Below are positions 30,136 through 43,600 of a stretch of 64,000 nt of DNA, piece after piece. The notes beneath the pieces are model-generated. The model did no database searches. It worked only from the letters and a program-made list of their open reading frames with translations, and was not told where the DNA came from. The position numbers were made by a program, and so were the translations under genes. The number at the start of each line of letters is the position of its first letter. The stretch's first letter is position 1. Source of the DNA: Lolium rigidum (taxonomy: Eukaryota > Streptophyta > Magnoliopsida > Poales > Poaceae). The stretch is taken from NCBI RefSeq assembly GCF_022539505.1, contig NC_061510.1, positions 271,135,687 through 271,199,686 of the forward strand. Direction: 5' to 3'.

Positions 30136-32805
30136 TTTACACTTTTTGAGCCTAGCTGAAAGGCGTTAAAGAAAAGCGCTTATGGGAGACAACCCATTAT
30201 TTTATTTCTGCAATTTTTGTTTTATATTTGAGTCAAGGTGCTTGTTACTACTGTAGAAATACCTTTGTATCTTTATTTTATTGTATTGTTGTGCCAAGTA
30301 AAGTCTTTGATAGAAAGTTGATACTAGATTTGGATTTCTGCGCAGAAACAGATTTTTAGCTGTCACGAATTCGAGTTGTTCTCTCTGTAGGATACTCGTA
30401 AAATCCTGAAAAAATTCATGCGTAATCCTCAGATATGTACGCAACTTTCATTCAACTGGAGCTTTTCCATCTGAGCATGTTAAGTGCCTCGAAAAAAATC
30501 GTCTTTACGGATTGTTCTGTTTTAACAGATTCTGCATTTTATTTTGCATTGCCTCTTTTACTGTGTTGAGTGGATTTATTTGCTCCATTAAATTTCAGTA
30601 GCCTTGGATAATGTCCAGAAGTGTTGGGAATGATTGTGTCCTTGCTGAACATGTGAATTTTTGATTATGCACTAACCCTCTAATGAGATTGCTTTGAGTT
30701 TGGTGTGAAGAAAGTTTTCAAGGATCAAGAGAGGAGGATGATATAATATGATCAAGAAGAGTGAAAAGTCTAAACTTGGGGGTGCCCCCGTGGTTCATCC
30801 CTGCATATTTCAAGAAGACTCAAGCGTCTAAGCTTGGGGATGCCCAAGGCATCCCCTTCTTCATCAACAACTTATCAAGTCACCTCTAGTGAAACTATAT
30901 TTTAATTCCGTCACATCTTATGTGCTTTACTTGGAGCGTCTGTGTGCTTTTATTTTCGTTTTGTTGTTTTCATTCTCTGAATAAATCGGATCCTAACATG
31001 CTTGTGTGGGAGAGAGACACGCTCCGCTTTTTCATTTGAACACTTGTGTTCTTAGTTTTATTTTTCATGTTCATGGCGAAAGATGAAAGCCGCTGCACTT
31101 ATTGTTATTTTGTTGGAAACAGAAAATGCTTCATGTGGTAATTGGTATATTGTCTTGAATAATTTGATACTTGGCAATTGTTTTGAGCTCTCAAGTAGAT
31201 CATGTTTAAGCTCTTGCATCATGTAGTTTAAATCTATTATTGGAGAACTACTGTAGAGCTTGTTGAAATTTGGTTTGCATGATTGGTCTCTCTAAGGTCT
31301 AGATATTTTCTGGTAAAAGTGTTTGAACAACAAGGAAGACAAGTGTAGAGTCTTATAATGCTTGCAATATGTTCTTATGTAAGTTTTGTCTGTACCGTTT
31401 TATACTTGTGTTTGCTTCAAACAACCTTGCTAGCCAAAGCCTTGTACCGAGAGGGAATGCTTCTCGTGCATCCAAAACCTTGAGCCAAAACCTATGCCAT
31501 TTGTGTCCACCATAACTACCTACTATGTGGTATTTTTCTGCCATTCCAAGTAAATTGCTTGTGTGCTACCTTTAAAACCTTTCAAAAATTCATTCTTTGT
31601 TTTTGCAATACATAGCTCATGGTAAAGTAGCCTAAAAAACTATTGTGGTAAGGAATATGTCGCTTGTGTATCTTAGTTCTTATAAGTTGCTTGTTGAGCG
31701 GTAACCATGTTATCTGGGGACGCCATCAACCTGTTATTCCTTTGTTGAATATCATGTGAGTTGCTATGCATGTTCATCTTGTATGAAGTAAGGGAGATTT
31801 TCCATGAGTTGAAATGGTTTGAGTATGCATGTTGTTAGAGAAGAACATTGGGCCGCCAACCAAAGCCATGTATCATGGTGGAAGTTTCAGCTTGGACATT
31901 AATCCTCAAATCTCTTATGATAATATTATCTGTTGTTGAATGCTTAAAGCATAAAAGAGGAGTCCATTATCTGTTTTCTATATTGTCCCGGTATGGATGT
32001 ACTCAAGTTGAGATCTATCAAAATCGAGAAATCAAATGAGATTTATCTCCTTGGACCTTTGTACAGGTGGCATAGAGGTACCCCTTTGTGACACTTGGTT
32101 GAAACATATGTAATGCGATGATAATCCATGAAAATCCGAGCTAATTAGGACAAGGTGCGGGCACTATTAGTATTCGATGCATGAGGCTTGCAACTTATAG
32201 GAAATTTTATACATAACCCATATGAATTATTACTACCGTTGACACAATTGTTTCCATGTTTTCAAAATAAAAGCTCTAGCACATGAGTAATCCCTGCTTC
32301 CCTCTGCGAAGGGCCTTTCTTTTACTTTATGTTGAGTCAGTTTACCTACTTCTTTCTATCTTAGAAGCAAACACTTGTGTCAACCGTGCGCATTGATTCT
32401 TACATGCTTGCTTATTGCACTCATCATATTACTTTGTGTTGACAATTATCCATGAGATATGCATGTTGAAAGTTGAAAGCAATTGCTGAAACTTAAATCT
32501 TCCTTTGTGTTGCTTCAAAACCTCTTATTAAGAATCTATTGCTTTGTGAGTTAACTCTTATGCAAGACTTTTTGATGCTTGTCTTGAAAGTACTATTCAT
32601 GAAAAGTTTTTGCTATATGATTCAGTTGTTTAGTCATTATCTTTTTGTTAGCAAACTATAAACCGTTGCTTTGGGTCACTTCATTCATCTCATATGCTTT
32701 ACAATAGTGTTGATCAAGATTATGTTGGTAGCATGTCACTTCAGAAATTATTCTTTTTATCGTTTACCTACTCGAGGGCGAGTAGGAACTAAGCTTGGGG
32801 ATGCT
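30136..32805 (+). other. element A 3' non-coding region
   Basis: 2.7 kb without convincing ORFs, colinear with the 3' regions of B, D and E. It contains a GGGGATGCC hairpin at 30,836-30,856, a CCTACTCG hairpin at 32,767-32,786 and the polypurine-like AAGCTTGGGGATGCT before the 3' LTR. Its conservation between non-autonomous copies suggests it holds cis signals (inference). Confidence 0.7.
32767..32786 (+). repeat. conserved hairpin before the 3' LTR
   Basis: CCTACTCG, loop AGGG, CGAGTAGG: an 8-bp perfect stem 19 bases before the LTR. Identical copies lie at 46,569-46,588 (B), 58,362-58,381 (D) and 61,993-62,012 (E). Confidence 0.9.
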
Positions 32806-34406
32806 TGATACGTCTCCAACGTATCTATAATTTCTTATGTTCCATGCTAGTTTTATGACAATACCTACATGTTTTACTCACACTTTATAATGTTTTTATG
32901 CATTTTCCGGGACTAACCTATTAACAAGATGCCGCGGTGCCAGTTCCTGTTTTCTACTGTTTTTGATTTCAGAAAAGTTATTTTACGGATATTCTCGGAA
33001 TTGGACGAAACAAAAGCCCACGACCCTATTTTCCACGGAATGTTCCAGAAGACCGAAGGAGAGACGAAGAGGAGCCACGAGGCGGCCACACCATAGGGGG
33101 GCGCGGCCCCACCCCTGGCCGTGCCGCCATATGGGGTGGGCCCCTCGGGCGTCCCCCGACTCTGCCCCTTCGCCTATATAATCCTCCCGACGCGAAAACC
33201 CTAGTACCGAGAGCCAGAATACGAGAACAGTTCCAGAGACGCCGCCGCCGTCGACCCTATCTCGAGGGGTTCAGGAGATCGCCTCTGGCACCCTGCCGGA
33301 GATGGGAATCATCACCGGAGGGCTCTACATCACCATGCCCGCCTCCGGACTGATGCGTGAGTAGTTCATCCTTGGACTATGGGTCCATAGCAGTAGCTAG
33401 ATGGTTGTCTTCTCCTCTTGTGCCATCATGTTTAGATCTTGTGAGCTTCCTATCATGATCAAGATCATCTATTTGTAATGCTACATGTTGTGTTTGTTGG
33501 GATCCGATGAATATGGTATACTATGTCAAGTTCATTATTAATCTATCATATATGTGTTGTTGATGATCTTGCATGCTCTGCGTTGCTAGTAGAGGCTCTG
33601 GCCAAGTTGATACTTGTAACTCCAAGAGGGAGTATTTATGCTAGATAGTGGGTTCATGTCTCCATTGAATATGGGGGAGTGACAACAACCCTAAGGTTGT
33701 GGATGTGCTGTTGCCACTAGGGATAAAACATCAATGCTTTGTCTAAGGATATTTGTATTGTTTACATTACGCACAGTACTTAATGCAATTGTCTGTTGTT
33801 TGCAACTTAATACCGGAAGGGGTGCGGATGCTAACCCGAAGGTGGACTTTTTAGGCATAGATGCATGCTGGATGGCGGTCTATGTTCTTTGTCGTAATGC
33901 CCTAAGTAAATCTCATAGTAGTCATCATGATATGTATGTGCATTGTTATGCCCTCTCTATTTGTCAATTGCCCAACCGTAATTTGTTCACCCAACATTCT
34001 ATTTATCTTATTGGAGAGACACCACTAGTGAACTGTGGACCCCGGTCCATTCTTTTACATCTGAAATACAACCTATCGCAATCATTGTTCTGTTTTGTTT
34101 TCTCGCAAGCAAACATCATTCTCCACACCATACGTTTAATCCTTTGTTTTCAGCAAGCCGGTGAGATTGACAACCTCACTGTTAAGTTGGGACAAAGTAG
34201 TTTGATTGTGTTGTGCAGGTTCCACGTTGGCGCCGGAATCCCTGGTGTTGCGCCGCACTACACTCCTTCACCAACAACCTTCACGTGGCCTTCATCTCCT
34301 ACTGGTTCGATAACCTTGCTTTCTTTCTGAGGGAAAACTCGCTGCTGTACGCATCATACCTTCCTCTTGGGGTTCCCAACGGACGTGTGCTTTACCGTCA
34401 CAAGCA
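32806..34406 (+). repeat. 3' LTR of element A
   Basis: 1,601 bp, TGATACGTCTCCAACG to CGTCACAAGCA, partner of 27,601-29,203. TATATAA at 33,175. Confidence 0.93.
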
Positions 34407-35531
34407 TACATCTCAAGCTCACATAGGATCACCACGATCTCTTCCTGGAGCCTTGCGAGTTTCTTCACGCTTATCGACTTCCGGGTTATGACGTCGAAGA
34501 ATTTACAGAGCATAGTCAGCGTTGCACGGACATGGTCATCCATTATACCTCGGATTGCAACCGGAAGAATCTGCGTCATCATCACGTGACAGTCATGAGA
34601 CTTCATGCTGCTGAAGTTTCGTTTCTTGGGGTCCATGTTTCTGCACGGAGTAACCGAAGGGCACTCTGACTCCTAGAAGGCAATTGAAAAATTGATGGAC
34701 CTCAACCGGACTAAAAGTGAAGCAGGAGGGGGGCAATAATAGTCTGGCTGCTTAATCCTTTTGCGCTTCTGACCGCCGTCAATCTCCTCCTCCGACTGTC
34801 CGTCTTGGCTCAGCGGGATCTGAAGCTCTTCCCTGATGCCCAAAACTTTCAGGTCATGTCTTGCTTTCGGCCCATCTTTGGGCCGGTCCGGCATGTTGAG
34901 AAGAGTGCCAAGAAAGCTCTCGCACACGTTCTTTGTGATATGCATGACATCAAGGCAGTGAGGTGTATCGAGAATTTTCCAGTACGGCAAGTCCCAAAAC
35001 ACGGACCTCCTTTTCCATACACCAATGAGCGGCGTCGTTGCCTTTTTCTTCTTCTCTCCGGGCTTTTGACAAATCTTTCCCGGCGCAGGGCACTCCTTCC
35101 AACCTTTCAGTAATGTATCGATCTCTTCGCCGCTCCTCTTACGTGGAGGTCCTTGGGGTTCATCTATACCATCGAACAGATCTCCACGCTTTCTCCATGG
35201 GTCAGTCTTGTGTAGCCACCTTCGATGCCCCATGTAAAATGGTTTTAGAAGAGCCGGGATCCTTACCAAGCTACAAAAACACCGTCTCTCACGTGCACCT
35301 GACACATGCCTTGTGTCCATGGCACACCTGGCACGAAATATAGCCGTAATCGAGGTAGTCATGCACCATCGTGATCAACACGGCTCTCAAAGGGAAATAT
35401 TCTTCCTCGACAACGTTCCATGTATCTACCCCTTCCTCCGCCCACAACGTTTCAAGCTCCTCCTTTAATAGTTTGAGATACATGTTGATATCGTTTCCTA
35501 GCTGTGTTGGCCCTTGAATTAGCATACTCAT
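34407..35531 (-). pseudogene. CACTA TNP2-type transposase, central part on -
   Basis: On - from 35,531: SMLIQGPTQLGNDINMYLKL, then MVHDYLDYGYISCQVCHGHK, a frame change near 35,300, KPFYMGHRRWLHKTDPWRKR, LPYWKILDTPHCLDVMHITK (the conserved DVMH region of TNP2), and after a stop at 34,673 and another frame change SMKSHDCHVMMTQILPVAIR. It begins exactly where the + half stops at 24,628: the duplication ATGAG (24,624) reappears as CTCAT at 35,527-35,531. The opposite orientation of the two halves is the main evidence for an inversion or a misoriented contig. Confidence 0.9.
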
Positions 35532-37127
35532 TGATACGTCCCAAACGTATGTATAATTTCTTATGTTCCATGCTACTTTATTGATGATACTCACATGTTT
35601 TATACACATTATAAGTCATTATTATGCATTTTCCGGCACTAACCTATTGACGAGATGCCGAAGAGCCAGTTGCTGTTTTCTGCTGTTTTTGGTTTCAGAA
35701 ATCCTAGTAAGGAAATATTCTCGGAATTGGACGAAATCAACTCCCAGGGTCCTATTTTTCCACGAAGCTTCCAGAAGTCCGAAGAGGAAACGAAGTGGGG
35801 CCACGAGGTGGCGACACACTAGGGCAGCGCGGCCCAAGCCCTGGCCACGCCGGCCTGTTGTGTGGGCCCCTCGTGACTCTCCCGACTCCGCCCTTCCGCC
35901 TACTTAAAGCCTTCGTCGCAAAACCCCCAGTACCGACAGCCACGATACGGAAAACCTTACAGAGACGCCGCCGCCGCCAATCCCATCTCGGGGGATTCAG
36001 GAGATCGCCTCCGCACCCCGCCGGAGAGGGGAATCATCTCCCGGAGGTCCCTTCATCGCCATGATCGCCTCCGGATCGATGTGTGAGTAGTCCACCCCTG
36101 GACTATGGGTCCATAGCAGTAGCTAGATGGTTGTCTTCTCCTCATTGTGCTATCATGTTAGATCTTGTGAGCTTCCTATCATGATCAAGATCATCTATTT
36201 GTAATGCTACATGTTGTGTTTGTTGGGATCCGATGAATATTGAATACTATGTCAAGTTGATTATCAATCTATCATATATGTTATTTATGTTCTTGCATAC
36301 TCTCCGTTGCTAGTAGAGGCTCGGCCAAGTTGATACTTGTGACTCCAAGAGGGGGTATTTATGCTCGATAGTGGGTTCATGCCTCCATTAAATCTGGGAC
36401 AATGACGAAAGTTCTAAGGTTGTGGATGTGCTTGTTGCCACTAGGGATAAAACATCGATGCTTTGTCTAAGGATATTTGTGTTGATTACATTACGCACCA
36501 TACTTAATGCAATTGTCTCGTTGTTTGCAACTTAATACCGGAGGGGGTTCGGATGATAACCTCGAAGGTGGACTTTTTAGGCATAGATGCATGCCGGATA
36601 GCGGTCTATGTACTTTGTCGTAATGCCCCGATTGAATCTCATAGTACTCATCATGATATATGTATGTGCATTGTTATGCCTTCTTTATTTGTCAATTGCC
36701 CAACTGTAATTTGTTCACCCAACATCTGTTTATCTTATGGGAGAGACACCACTAGTAAACTGTGGACCCCGGTCCTATTCTTTACATCTGAAATACAATC
36801 TACTGCAATTGTTCTTTACTGTTCTTCGCAAACAATCATCATCATCCACACAATACGTTTAATCCTTTGTTTACATCAAGCCGGTGAAATTGACAACCTC
36901 ACTGTTACGTTGGGGCAAAGTACTTTGATTGTGTTGTGCAGGTTCCACGTTGGCGCCGGAATCCCTGGTGTTGCGCCGCACTACACTCCGCCACCAACAA
37001 CCTTCAACGTGCTTCTTGACTCCTACTGGTTCGATAAACCTTGATTTCTTACTGAGGGAAACTTGCTGCTGTGCGCATCACACCTTCCTCTTGGGGTTCC
37101 CAACGGACGTGTCAACTACACGCATCA
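35532..37127 (+). repeat. 5' LTR of element B
   Basis: 1,596 bp from TGATACGTCCCAAACG to CAACTACACGCATCA. It is related to A's LTR but of a distinct subgroup (TACTTAAAGCC where A has TATATAATCC). Confidence 0.9.
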
Positions 37128-37135
37128 AGCAAATT

Positions 37136-37156
37136 TCTGGCGTCGTTGCCGGGGAG
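37136..37156 (+). promoter_or_regulatory. primer binding site of element B
   Basis: TGGCGTCGTTGCCGGGGA begins 11 bases after the LTR. One base differs from the perfect tRNA-Asp complement (GCGTC for GCGCC). Confidence 0.7.
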
Positions 37157-37383
37157 ATCAAGACACGCTGCAAGGGGAGTCTCCCACTTCCAATCTCTTT
37201 ACTTTGTTTTTGTCTTGCTTTGTTTTATTTTATTTACTGCTTTGTTTGCTCTTATATCAAAAACACAAAAAAATTAGTTGCTAGCTTTATTTTATTTACT
37301 GTTTTGTTCTCCATATTAAAAACACAAAAAAAGTAGTTACTTGCATTTACTTTATTTCGTTTGCTTTATTTACTACTGCTAAA

Positions 37384-38676
37384 ATGGGTACTCCTGAAAA
37401 TACTAAGTTGTGTGACTTCACAAGCACAAATAATAATGATTTCTTATGCACACCTATTGCTCCACCTGCTACTACAGCAGAATTCTTTGAAATTAAACCT
37501 GCTTTATCGAATCTTGTTATGAGAGAGCAATTTTCTGGTGTTAGTTCTGATGATGCTGCTGCCCATCTTAATAATTTTGTTGAACTATGTGCAATGCAAA
37601 AGTATAAGGATGTAGATGGTGATATAATAAAATTAAAATTGTTTCCTTTCTCCTTAAGAGGAAGAGCTAAAGATTGGTTGCTATCTTTGCCTAGAAATAG
37701 TATTGATTCTTGGACTAAATGTAAGGATGCTTTTATTGGTAGATATTATCCTCCCGCTAAAATTATATCTCTGAGAAGTAGCATAATGAATTTTAAGCAA
37801 TTAGATAATGAACATGTTGCTCAAGCATGGGAGAGAATGAAATCTTTGGTAAAGAATTGCCCAACCCATGGACTAACTACTTGGATGATCATCCAAACCT
37901 TTTATGCAGGACTTAATTTTTCTTCGCGGAACCTATTGGATTCAGCTGCTGGAGGTACCTTTATGTCCATCACTTAGGGGGCGGCAACAAAGCTTCTTGA
38001 TGATATGATGATAAATTACTCTGAATGGCACACGGAAAGAGCTCCACAAGGTAAGAAGGTAAATTCTGTTGAAGAAACCTCCTCCTTGAGTGATAAGATT
38101 GATGCTATTATGTCTATGCTTGTGAATGGTAGATGTAATGTTGATCCTAATAATGTTCCTTTAGCTTCATTGGTTCCCAAGAAGAACATGTTGATGTGAA
38201 TTTCATTAAAAGTAATAATTTCAACAACAATGCTTATAGGAATAATTCTGGTAACAACTATAGGCCATATCCTGCTGCTAATGGTAATAGTTATGGTAAT
38301 TCTTATGGGAATTCTTACAACAATAATAGGAATGTACCCCCTGGTCTTGAAGCCATGCTTAAATAATTTATTAGTACACAAACTACTTTTAACAAATCTG
38401 TTGAAAAAAAGCTTGATAAAATTGATATTCTAGCTTCTAAGGTTGATAGACTTGCCTCTGATGTTGATCTTTTAAAATTGAAAGTTATGCCTAATAAGGA
38501 TATTGATAATAAAATTGTTACTACAGCAAATGCCATCCAAGTTCGAATTAATGAGAATATTAGATTGATGGCTGAATTGCATGCTAGGTGGGAAAGAGAA
38601 GAAAATGAAAAACTAGCTAAAGAGAATAATGTAGCTAAAGTTTGGACTATTACCACCACTAGTAATGTTAATGCTT
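37384..38676 (+). pseudogene. element B gag, broken
   Basis: ATG 37,384. The Athila-type gag domain is at 37,480-37,950: MREQFSGVSSDDAAAHLNNF, LRGRAKDWLLSLPRNSIDSW, MNFKQLDNEHVAQAWERMKS and FYAGLNFSSRNLLDSAAGG. A TAG stop at 37,975 is followed in frame by WHTERAPQGKKVNSVEE. A frameshift near 38,190 leads to an Asn/Tyr-rich stretch (NNFNNNAYRNNSGNNYRPYP), another stop near 38,364, then a coiled-coil-like KKLDKIDILASKVDRLASDV region ending at 38,676. Confidence 0.85.
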
Positions 38677-38759
38677 AACATGTTGCTACACCTCCTACTA
38701 TTAATGGTAAAATAATTGGTGTTGGCAATATTTCTACTCCTAGTGCAAAGCGTACAAAA

Positions 38760-39491
38760 TTGCCTGAAACTGCTAAAACTGCTGAAACTGATAAAACTGC
38801 TGAAATTTTTCAAAATGTTGGGGATAATGATTCCATTGCTGTAGGTCATAATGATTTAGATTTTGATGATTGTCACATCTCTGAAGTTATAAAGTTCTTA
38901 CAAAAACTTGCTAAAAGTCCCAATGCTGGTGCTATAAATTTGGCCTTTACAAAACATATTACAAATGCTCTCATAAAAGCTAGAGAAGAGAAACTAAAAC
39001 TTGAAACCTCTATTCCTAGGAAGTTAGAAGATGGTTGGGAGCCCATCATTAAGATGAGGGTCAATGATTTTGATTGTAATGCTTTATGTGATCTTGGTGC
39101 AAGTATTTCTGTTATGCCTACGAAAATCTATGATATGCTTGACTTGCCACCATTGAAAAATCGTTATTTGGATGTTAATCTCGCTGATAATGCTATAAAG
39201 AAACCTTTGGGGAGGATTGATAATGTTCGTATTATAGTTAACAATAACCTTGTCCCCGTTGATTTTGTTGTCTTGGATATTGAATGCAATGCATCTTGTC
39301 CCATTATATTGGAAAGACCTTTTCTTCGAACTGTTGGTGCTACTATTGATATTAAGGAAGGTAATATTAAATATCAATTTCCTCTCAAGAAAGGTATGGA
39401 ACACTTTCCTAGAAAGAGAATGAAGTTACCTTATGATTCTATTATTAGAACAAATTATGATGTTGATGCTTCGTCTCTTGATGTTACTTGA
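38760..39491 (+). CDS. element B aspartic protease ORF
   Basis: A 243-codon open frame. The start is TA-repeat-like (TAKTAETDKTAE), then HISEVIKFLQKLAKSPNAGA, and a retropepsin-type domain with CDLGASISVMP (active site D-L-G-A, as usual in Athila), VPVDFVVLDIECNASCPIIL and ERPFLRTVGATID. It ends NYDVDASSLDVT and TGA. No RT follows; the element runs straight into 3' non-coding sequence. Confidence 0.85.
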   Translation: MPETAKTAETDKTAEIFQNVGDNDSIAVGHNDLDFDDCHISEVIKFLQKLAKSPNAGAINLAFTKHITNALIKAREEKLKLETSIPRKLEDGWEPIIKMRVNDFDCNALCDLGASISVMPTKIYDMLDLPPLKNRYLDVNLADNAIKKPLGRIDNVRIIVNNNLVPVDFVVLDIECNASCPIILERPFLRTVGATIDIKEGNIKYQFPLKKGMEHFPRKRMKLPYDSIIRTNYDVDASSLDVT

Positions 39492-40543
39492 TTCACACTT
39501 TCTCGCGCCTAGCCGAAAGGCGTTAAAGAAAAGCGCTTATGGGAGACAACCCATTATTTTACTTCTGCACTTTATTTTATATTTGAGTCTTGGAAGTTGT
39601 TATTACTGTAGCAACCTCTCCTTATCTTTATTTTATTGCATTGTTGTGCCAAGTAAAGTCTTTGATAGTAAAGTCAATACTAGATTTGGATTGCTGCACA
39701 GAAACAGATTTCTTGCTATCACGAATTTGAGCAGTAGTCTCTGTAGAAAATTTATAAAAATCTGCCAATTTACGTGCGTGATCCTCAGATATGTACGCAA
39801 CTTTCATTAAATTTGGGCATTTTCATCTGAGCAAGTCTGGTGCCTCTTAAAAATTCGTCTTTACTGGATCGTTCTGTTTTTGACAGATTCTGTCTTTTAT
39901 TTCGCACTGTCTGTTTTGCTATGTTTGATGGATTTCTTTGTTCCATTAACTTTCAGTAGCTTTGTGCAATGTACTGAAGTGTTAAGAATGATTATGTCAC
40001 CTCTCGAATATATGAATTATGCACTGACCCTCTAATGAGTTTGTTTTGAGTTTGGTGTGGAGGAAGTTTTCAAGGGTCAAGAGAGGAGGATGATACAATA
40101 TGATCAAGAAGAGTGAAAAGTCAAAGCTTGGGAATGCACCCGTGGTTCATCCCTGCATATTTTAAGAAGACCCAAGCATCTAAGCTTGGGGATGCCCAAG
40201 GCATCCCTTCTTCATCGACAACTTATCAGGTCACCTCTAGTGAAACTATATTTTTATTCCGTCACATCTTATGTGCTTTACTTGGAGCGTCTGTTTGTTT
40301 TTGTTTTTGTTTTTGTTTGAATAAAATCGGATCCTAGCATTCTTTGTTTGGGAGAGAGACACGCTCCGCTGTTTCGTATGAACACATATGTTCTTAGTTT
40401 TATCTTTAATGTTCATTGCGAAAGTTGGACTATTTCATTCATTGTTATATGGTTGGAAACGGAAAATGCCGCATGTGGTAAATGGTATAATGTGTTAAAT
40501 AATTTGATACTTGGCAATTGTTGTGCTTATATAGATCATGTTT
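39492..40543 (+). other. element B 3' non-coding region, left of the LINE
   Basis: Colinear with 30,136-31,200 of A and 55,790-56,840 of D. It includes the GGGGATGCC hairpin (40,188-40,207, 8-bp stem). Confidence 0.7.
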
Positions 40544-40682
40544 TTTTTTTTTTTGAACATTTAACAGTAGGAAAGGCTCCTACTGTTTTTATATTAAAAT
40601 GCCCTCATGAGGGTGTAGTCATGGAGAATTTACATGGGAAGGAATTACAGGGGGGGATTACATGGGGGGGTACTGAAAGAAA

Positions 40683-43600
40683 TTACAAGTTATTAACAAG
40701 ATTATGAATAAAGGAGTGTAAAGACTCCTTAGTTCTATGAACTAGCAAAGAGAAGTCAGCTTTAAATCTTTGCTTCCAAGAATCCACATTTGGTGGGACA
40801 TTATTGAACAGAAAATTGTTTCTCTCCTTCCAAATGCTCCAGGCTGCAACAATAAATATTTCCATGAACATGGGCTGTGTCCACTGTGATCGTCCTTGTT
40901 CAATAATATGACATCTATCCCCAGTTTGTTGCCAGAAAAGGTTAAGGGTGGATCAGCATTCAGTACTGAATTGACAATGAAAGAACAGATGCTCAATTGT
41001 TTCCTCAGGAGGAGAAATACATAGAAGGCAATTATATCCAGAATTCAGAATGTAGTGTCTTCGTCTCAACATGTTTCTAGTATTTAGTCTGTCTGAGAGA
41101 ATCAACCAGCAGAAGAACTTCATCTTAGGCACACATTTTGTCTTCCATAGCCAGGAAAATACAATATGGGGTTGCAGTTCTCTAAAGCAGTATTGGTAAA
41201 AGCTCTTTGATGAGTATATGTCAGAACCCCAGGCATAAGTCCATTTATCATTGCCATTAGTTGCCATTTCAATATGAGACACATCATTTTGTAAAGTCCT
41301 TGTTTCTTCCAAAGCTTGAGGGGACAAAGGCAGATAAAAATTATCAGACAATCTGCTGGCAGTTAGGAAATCCTGTATTGACACATCTTCATTCCTAGCA
41401 TAGGAGAATGCCCTGGGGTGCATTTCTGAGTGAATTCCCTCCTCCCAATTGTCTTTCCAAAATAGTGCAGTGGAACCATCTCCAATTAAGATCTTTGTAA
41501 TTCCTCTATAAATGGGAGTCAATTTGAAAATCTCTCTCCACCAAAAAGATCCACAGGGACTCATGGTATGGGGCACTTTACCAAAATAGTAGGAATTCCA
41601 AACGAGGTGGACCCAAGGTGTGTCTGTTTTGTTATAGAATTTGTGCAGATATTTGAGAAGTAAACCCTGGTTTTGTAATTTCAGATTTAAAATACCTAGA
41701 CCACCCTTCTTCTTAGGCCTGCAGACCATATCCCATGCAGCCAAAGAATTACATTTCTCCCCATCATCAGTCTTCTTATTCCATAAACAATGCCTCCTGA
41801 TCTTCTCAACATGCTCTAGGATTTTTGGATTCAGTTGGATGGAGCACATAGTAAATGTGGCAATAGAAGAAAGTAGTGAATTAATCACTGTGACTCGTCC
41901 ACTATATGACATCATGAGGAAAGTAGCAGAAACTCTTCTTTCAATTCGATCCACTAGAGGCATTAAGTCTTGTACTGTGGGTTTTGTTGTTCCCACAGGA
42001 AGTCCCAAATAGGTGAAAGGCATGGAGGCAATAGAGCAACCTAGAGTTTGAGCAATATTGGTGGCCCTTGATTCAGACAGATTTATAGGGATGAGTGAGG
42101 ACTTATGAAAATTGATCTTGAGTCCTGTTGAGGCAGCATATTTCTCGAGAATATCTTTCATCACCAAAATTTGTTGTGTATTGGCTGGCATTATAATGAG
42201 TGTATCATCTCGCATATTGTATCACTCGGGAAGTCCATACCAAAATCAGGAGAAAAAGGTGCATTGAGTAATCCATCCCTGAATGCTTTATTGATTACTG
42301 ACTGGAGAAGATCAGCAGCAAGCACAAAAATCAATGGGGAGAGGGGATCCCCTTGCCTGACTCCTCTCTTACAATGAAACTGTCTCCCAGGAACTCCATT
42401 TAACAGCACAGATGACATCCCAGACTGGAAAATAATAGTGAGCCATTTAATCCATTTATCATCAAAGCCCATTTGCTTCATAATTTTGAGCATAGCAGAG
42501 TGATCAATTGTGTCAAATGCCTTAGCAAAATCTAATTTGAGTAAAATAATTTCTTGCTTAGAGGCTTGACATTGGTAGATAAATTCAAATGCCCATGCAA
42601 GGCAGTCCTGTATAGTTCTTCCTTTAAGGAAGCCATATTGGTTTCTATGAACAATTTGCAAAACCTTCTTCTGTAGTCTGTTGGCTAGAAGCTTGGTGAT
42701 AATTTTCAGCACACAGTTTAACAGTGTAATAGGCCTGTAGTCACCTACCTCCAGGGGAGATTGAATTTTTGGTATCAGAGTAATTTAGCCCATATTTATA
42801 CTGTCAAGATTCAGCTTTCCCTCATAGAAATCAAAGCAAATCTGATATACATCTTCTTTTATAGTTTCCCAACATGTCTTCAGGAATAACCCATTGAATC
42901 CATCAGGTCCAGGTGCCTTATCCACTGGCATTGATTTAATAATCTCATCAATTTCTGCCTTAGTAAAGGGTTGTGATAATTCTTCAAGACCATCTACTGG
43001 AGAAATAATAGCCGATAAATCAAATTGCATAGTAGGGGAGTCACAAGTCCCTAGCCTGTCTTTGAAAGCCTCAAAAATTAACTTCTCTTTATCTGCATGT
43101 TCAGTGACAATAGCTCCATCAGGTAGGGCAAGTGTTGCAATTGAATTTTTCCTATGCCTTTCAGTAGCCATGGCCTGGAAAAATTTGGTATTTTCATCTC
43201 CAAATTTAGTCCACCTAATAGTGCACCTTTTCTTCCAGTATATATTCTGATAATGAAGTAAATTGCATAAGTGTTTCTTCAGAATAATTCTAAAATTCAT
43301 TTCTGGAGTGGACAGGGGCCTACAATCTTCCATAGTATCTAATTCCAGAATGGCTTTATTTGAATTCTCAATACAAATAGATAGTCTAGAAATGGATTTG
43401 CTCCAAAATTTCAGATCATATCTAAGCCTCTTGAATTTTGCATTTATGTTTGCTGCTGAATTTCCTTTATGAGTTGGTTTTGACCAACTATCAGTTACTA
43501 CTTGATGAAAACCAGGATGGGCTACCCAATAGTTCTCAAAACGAAATAATTTGGAACCAGGTATATTTGTTTGAATGGAAACAACACAAGGGCAGTGATC

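Larger units (their letters stand above)
27601..34406 (+). mobile_element. element A: non-autonomous Athila-type LTR retrotransposon, complete
   Basis: The LTRs are 27,601-29,203 and 32,806-34,406. The target duplication TACAT is at 27,596-27,600 and 34,407-34,411. The internal part is only 3.6 kb and contains one short frameshifted gag-derived ORF, no protease, RT or integrase, and 2.7 kb of 3' non-coding sequence. It is inserted inside the CACTA transposase gene. The LTRs differ by a few percent on partial reading, so A is older than the Gypsy element at 12,160. Confidence 0.93.

Noticed and set aside
35563..36064. Repeated ORFs of about 114 codons (also at 46,722, 58,432 and 62,063)
   Set aside because: They lie in the U3/R part of the LTRs and recur only because the LTRs are homologous; stops and shifts differ between copies.
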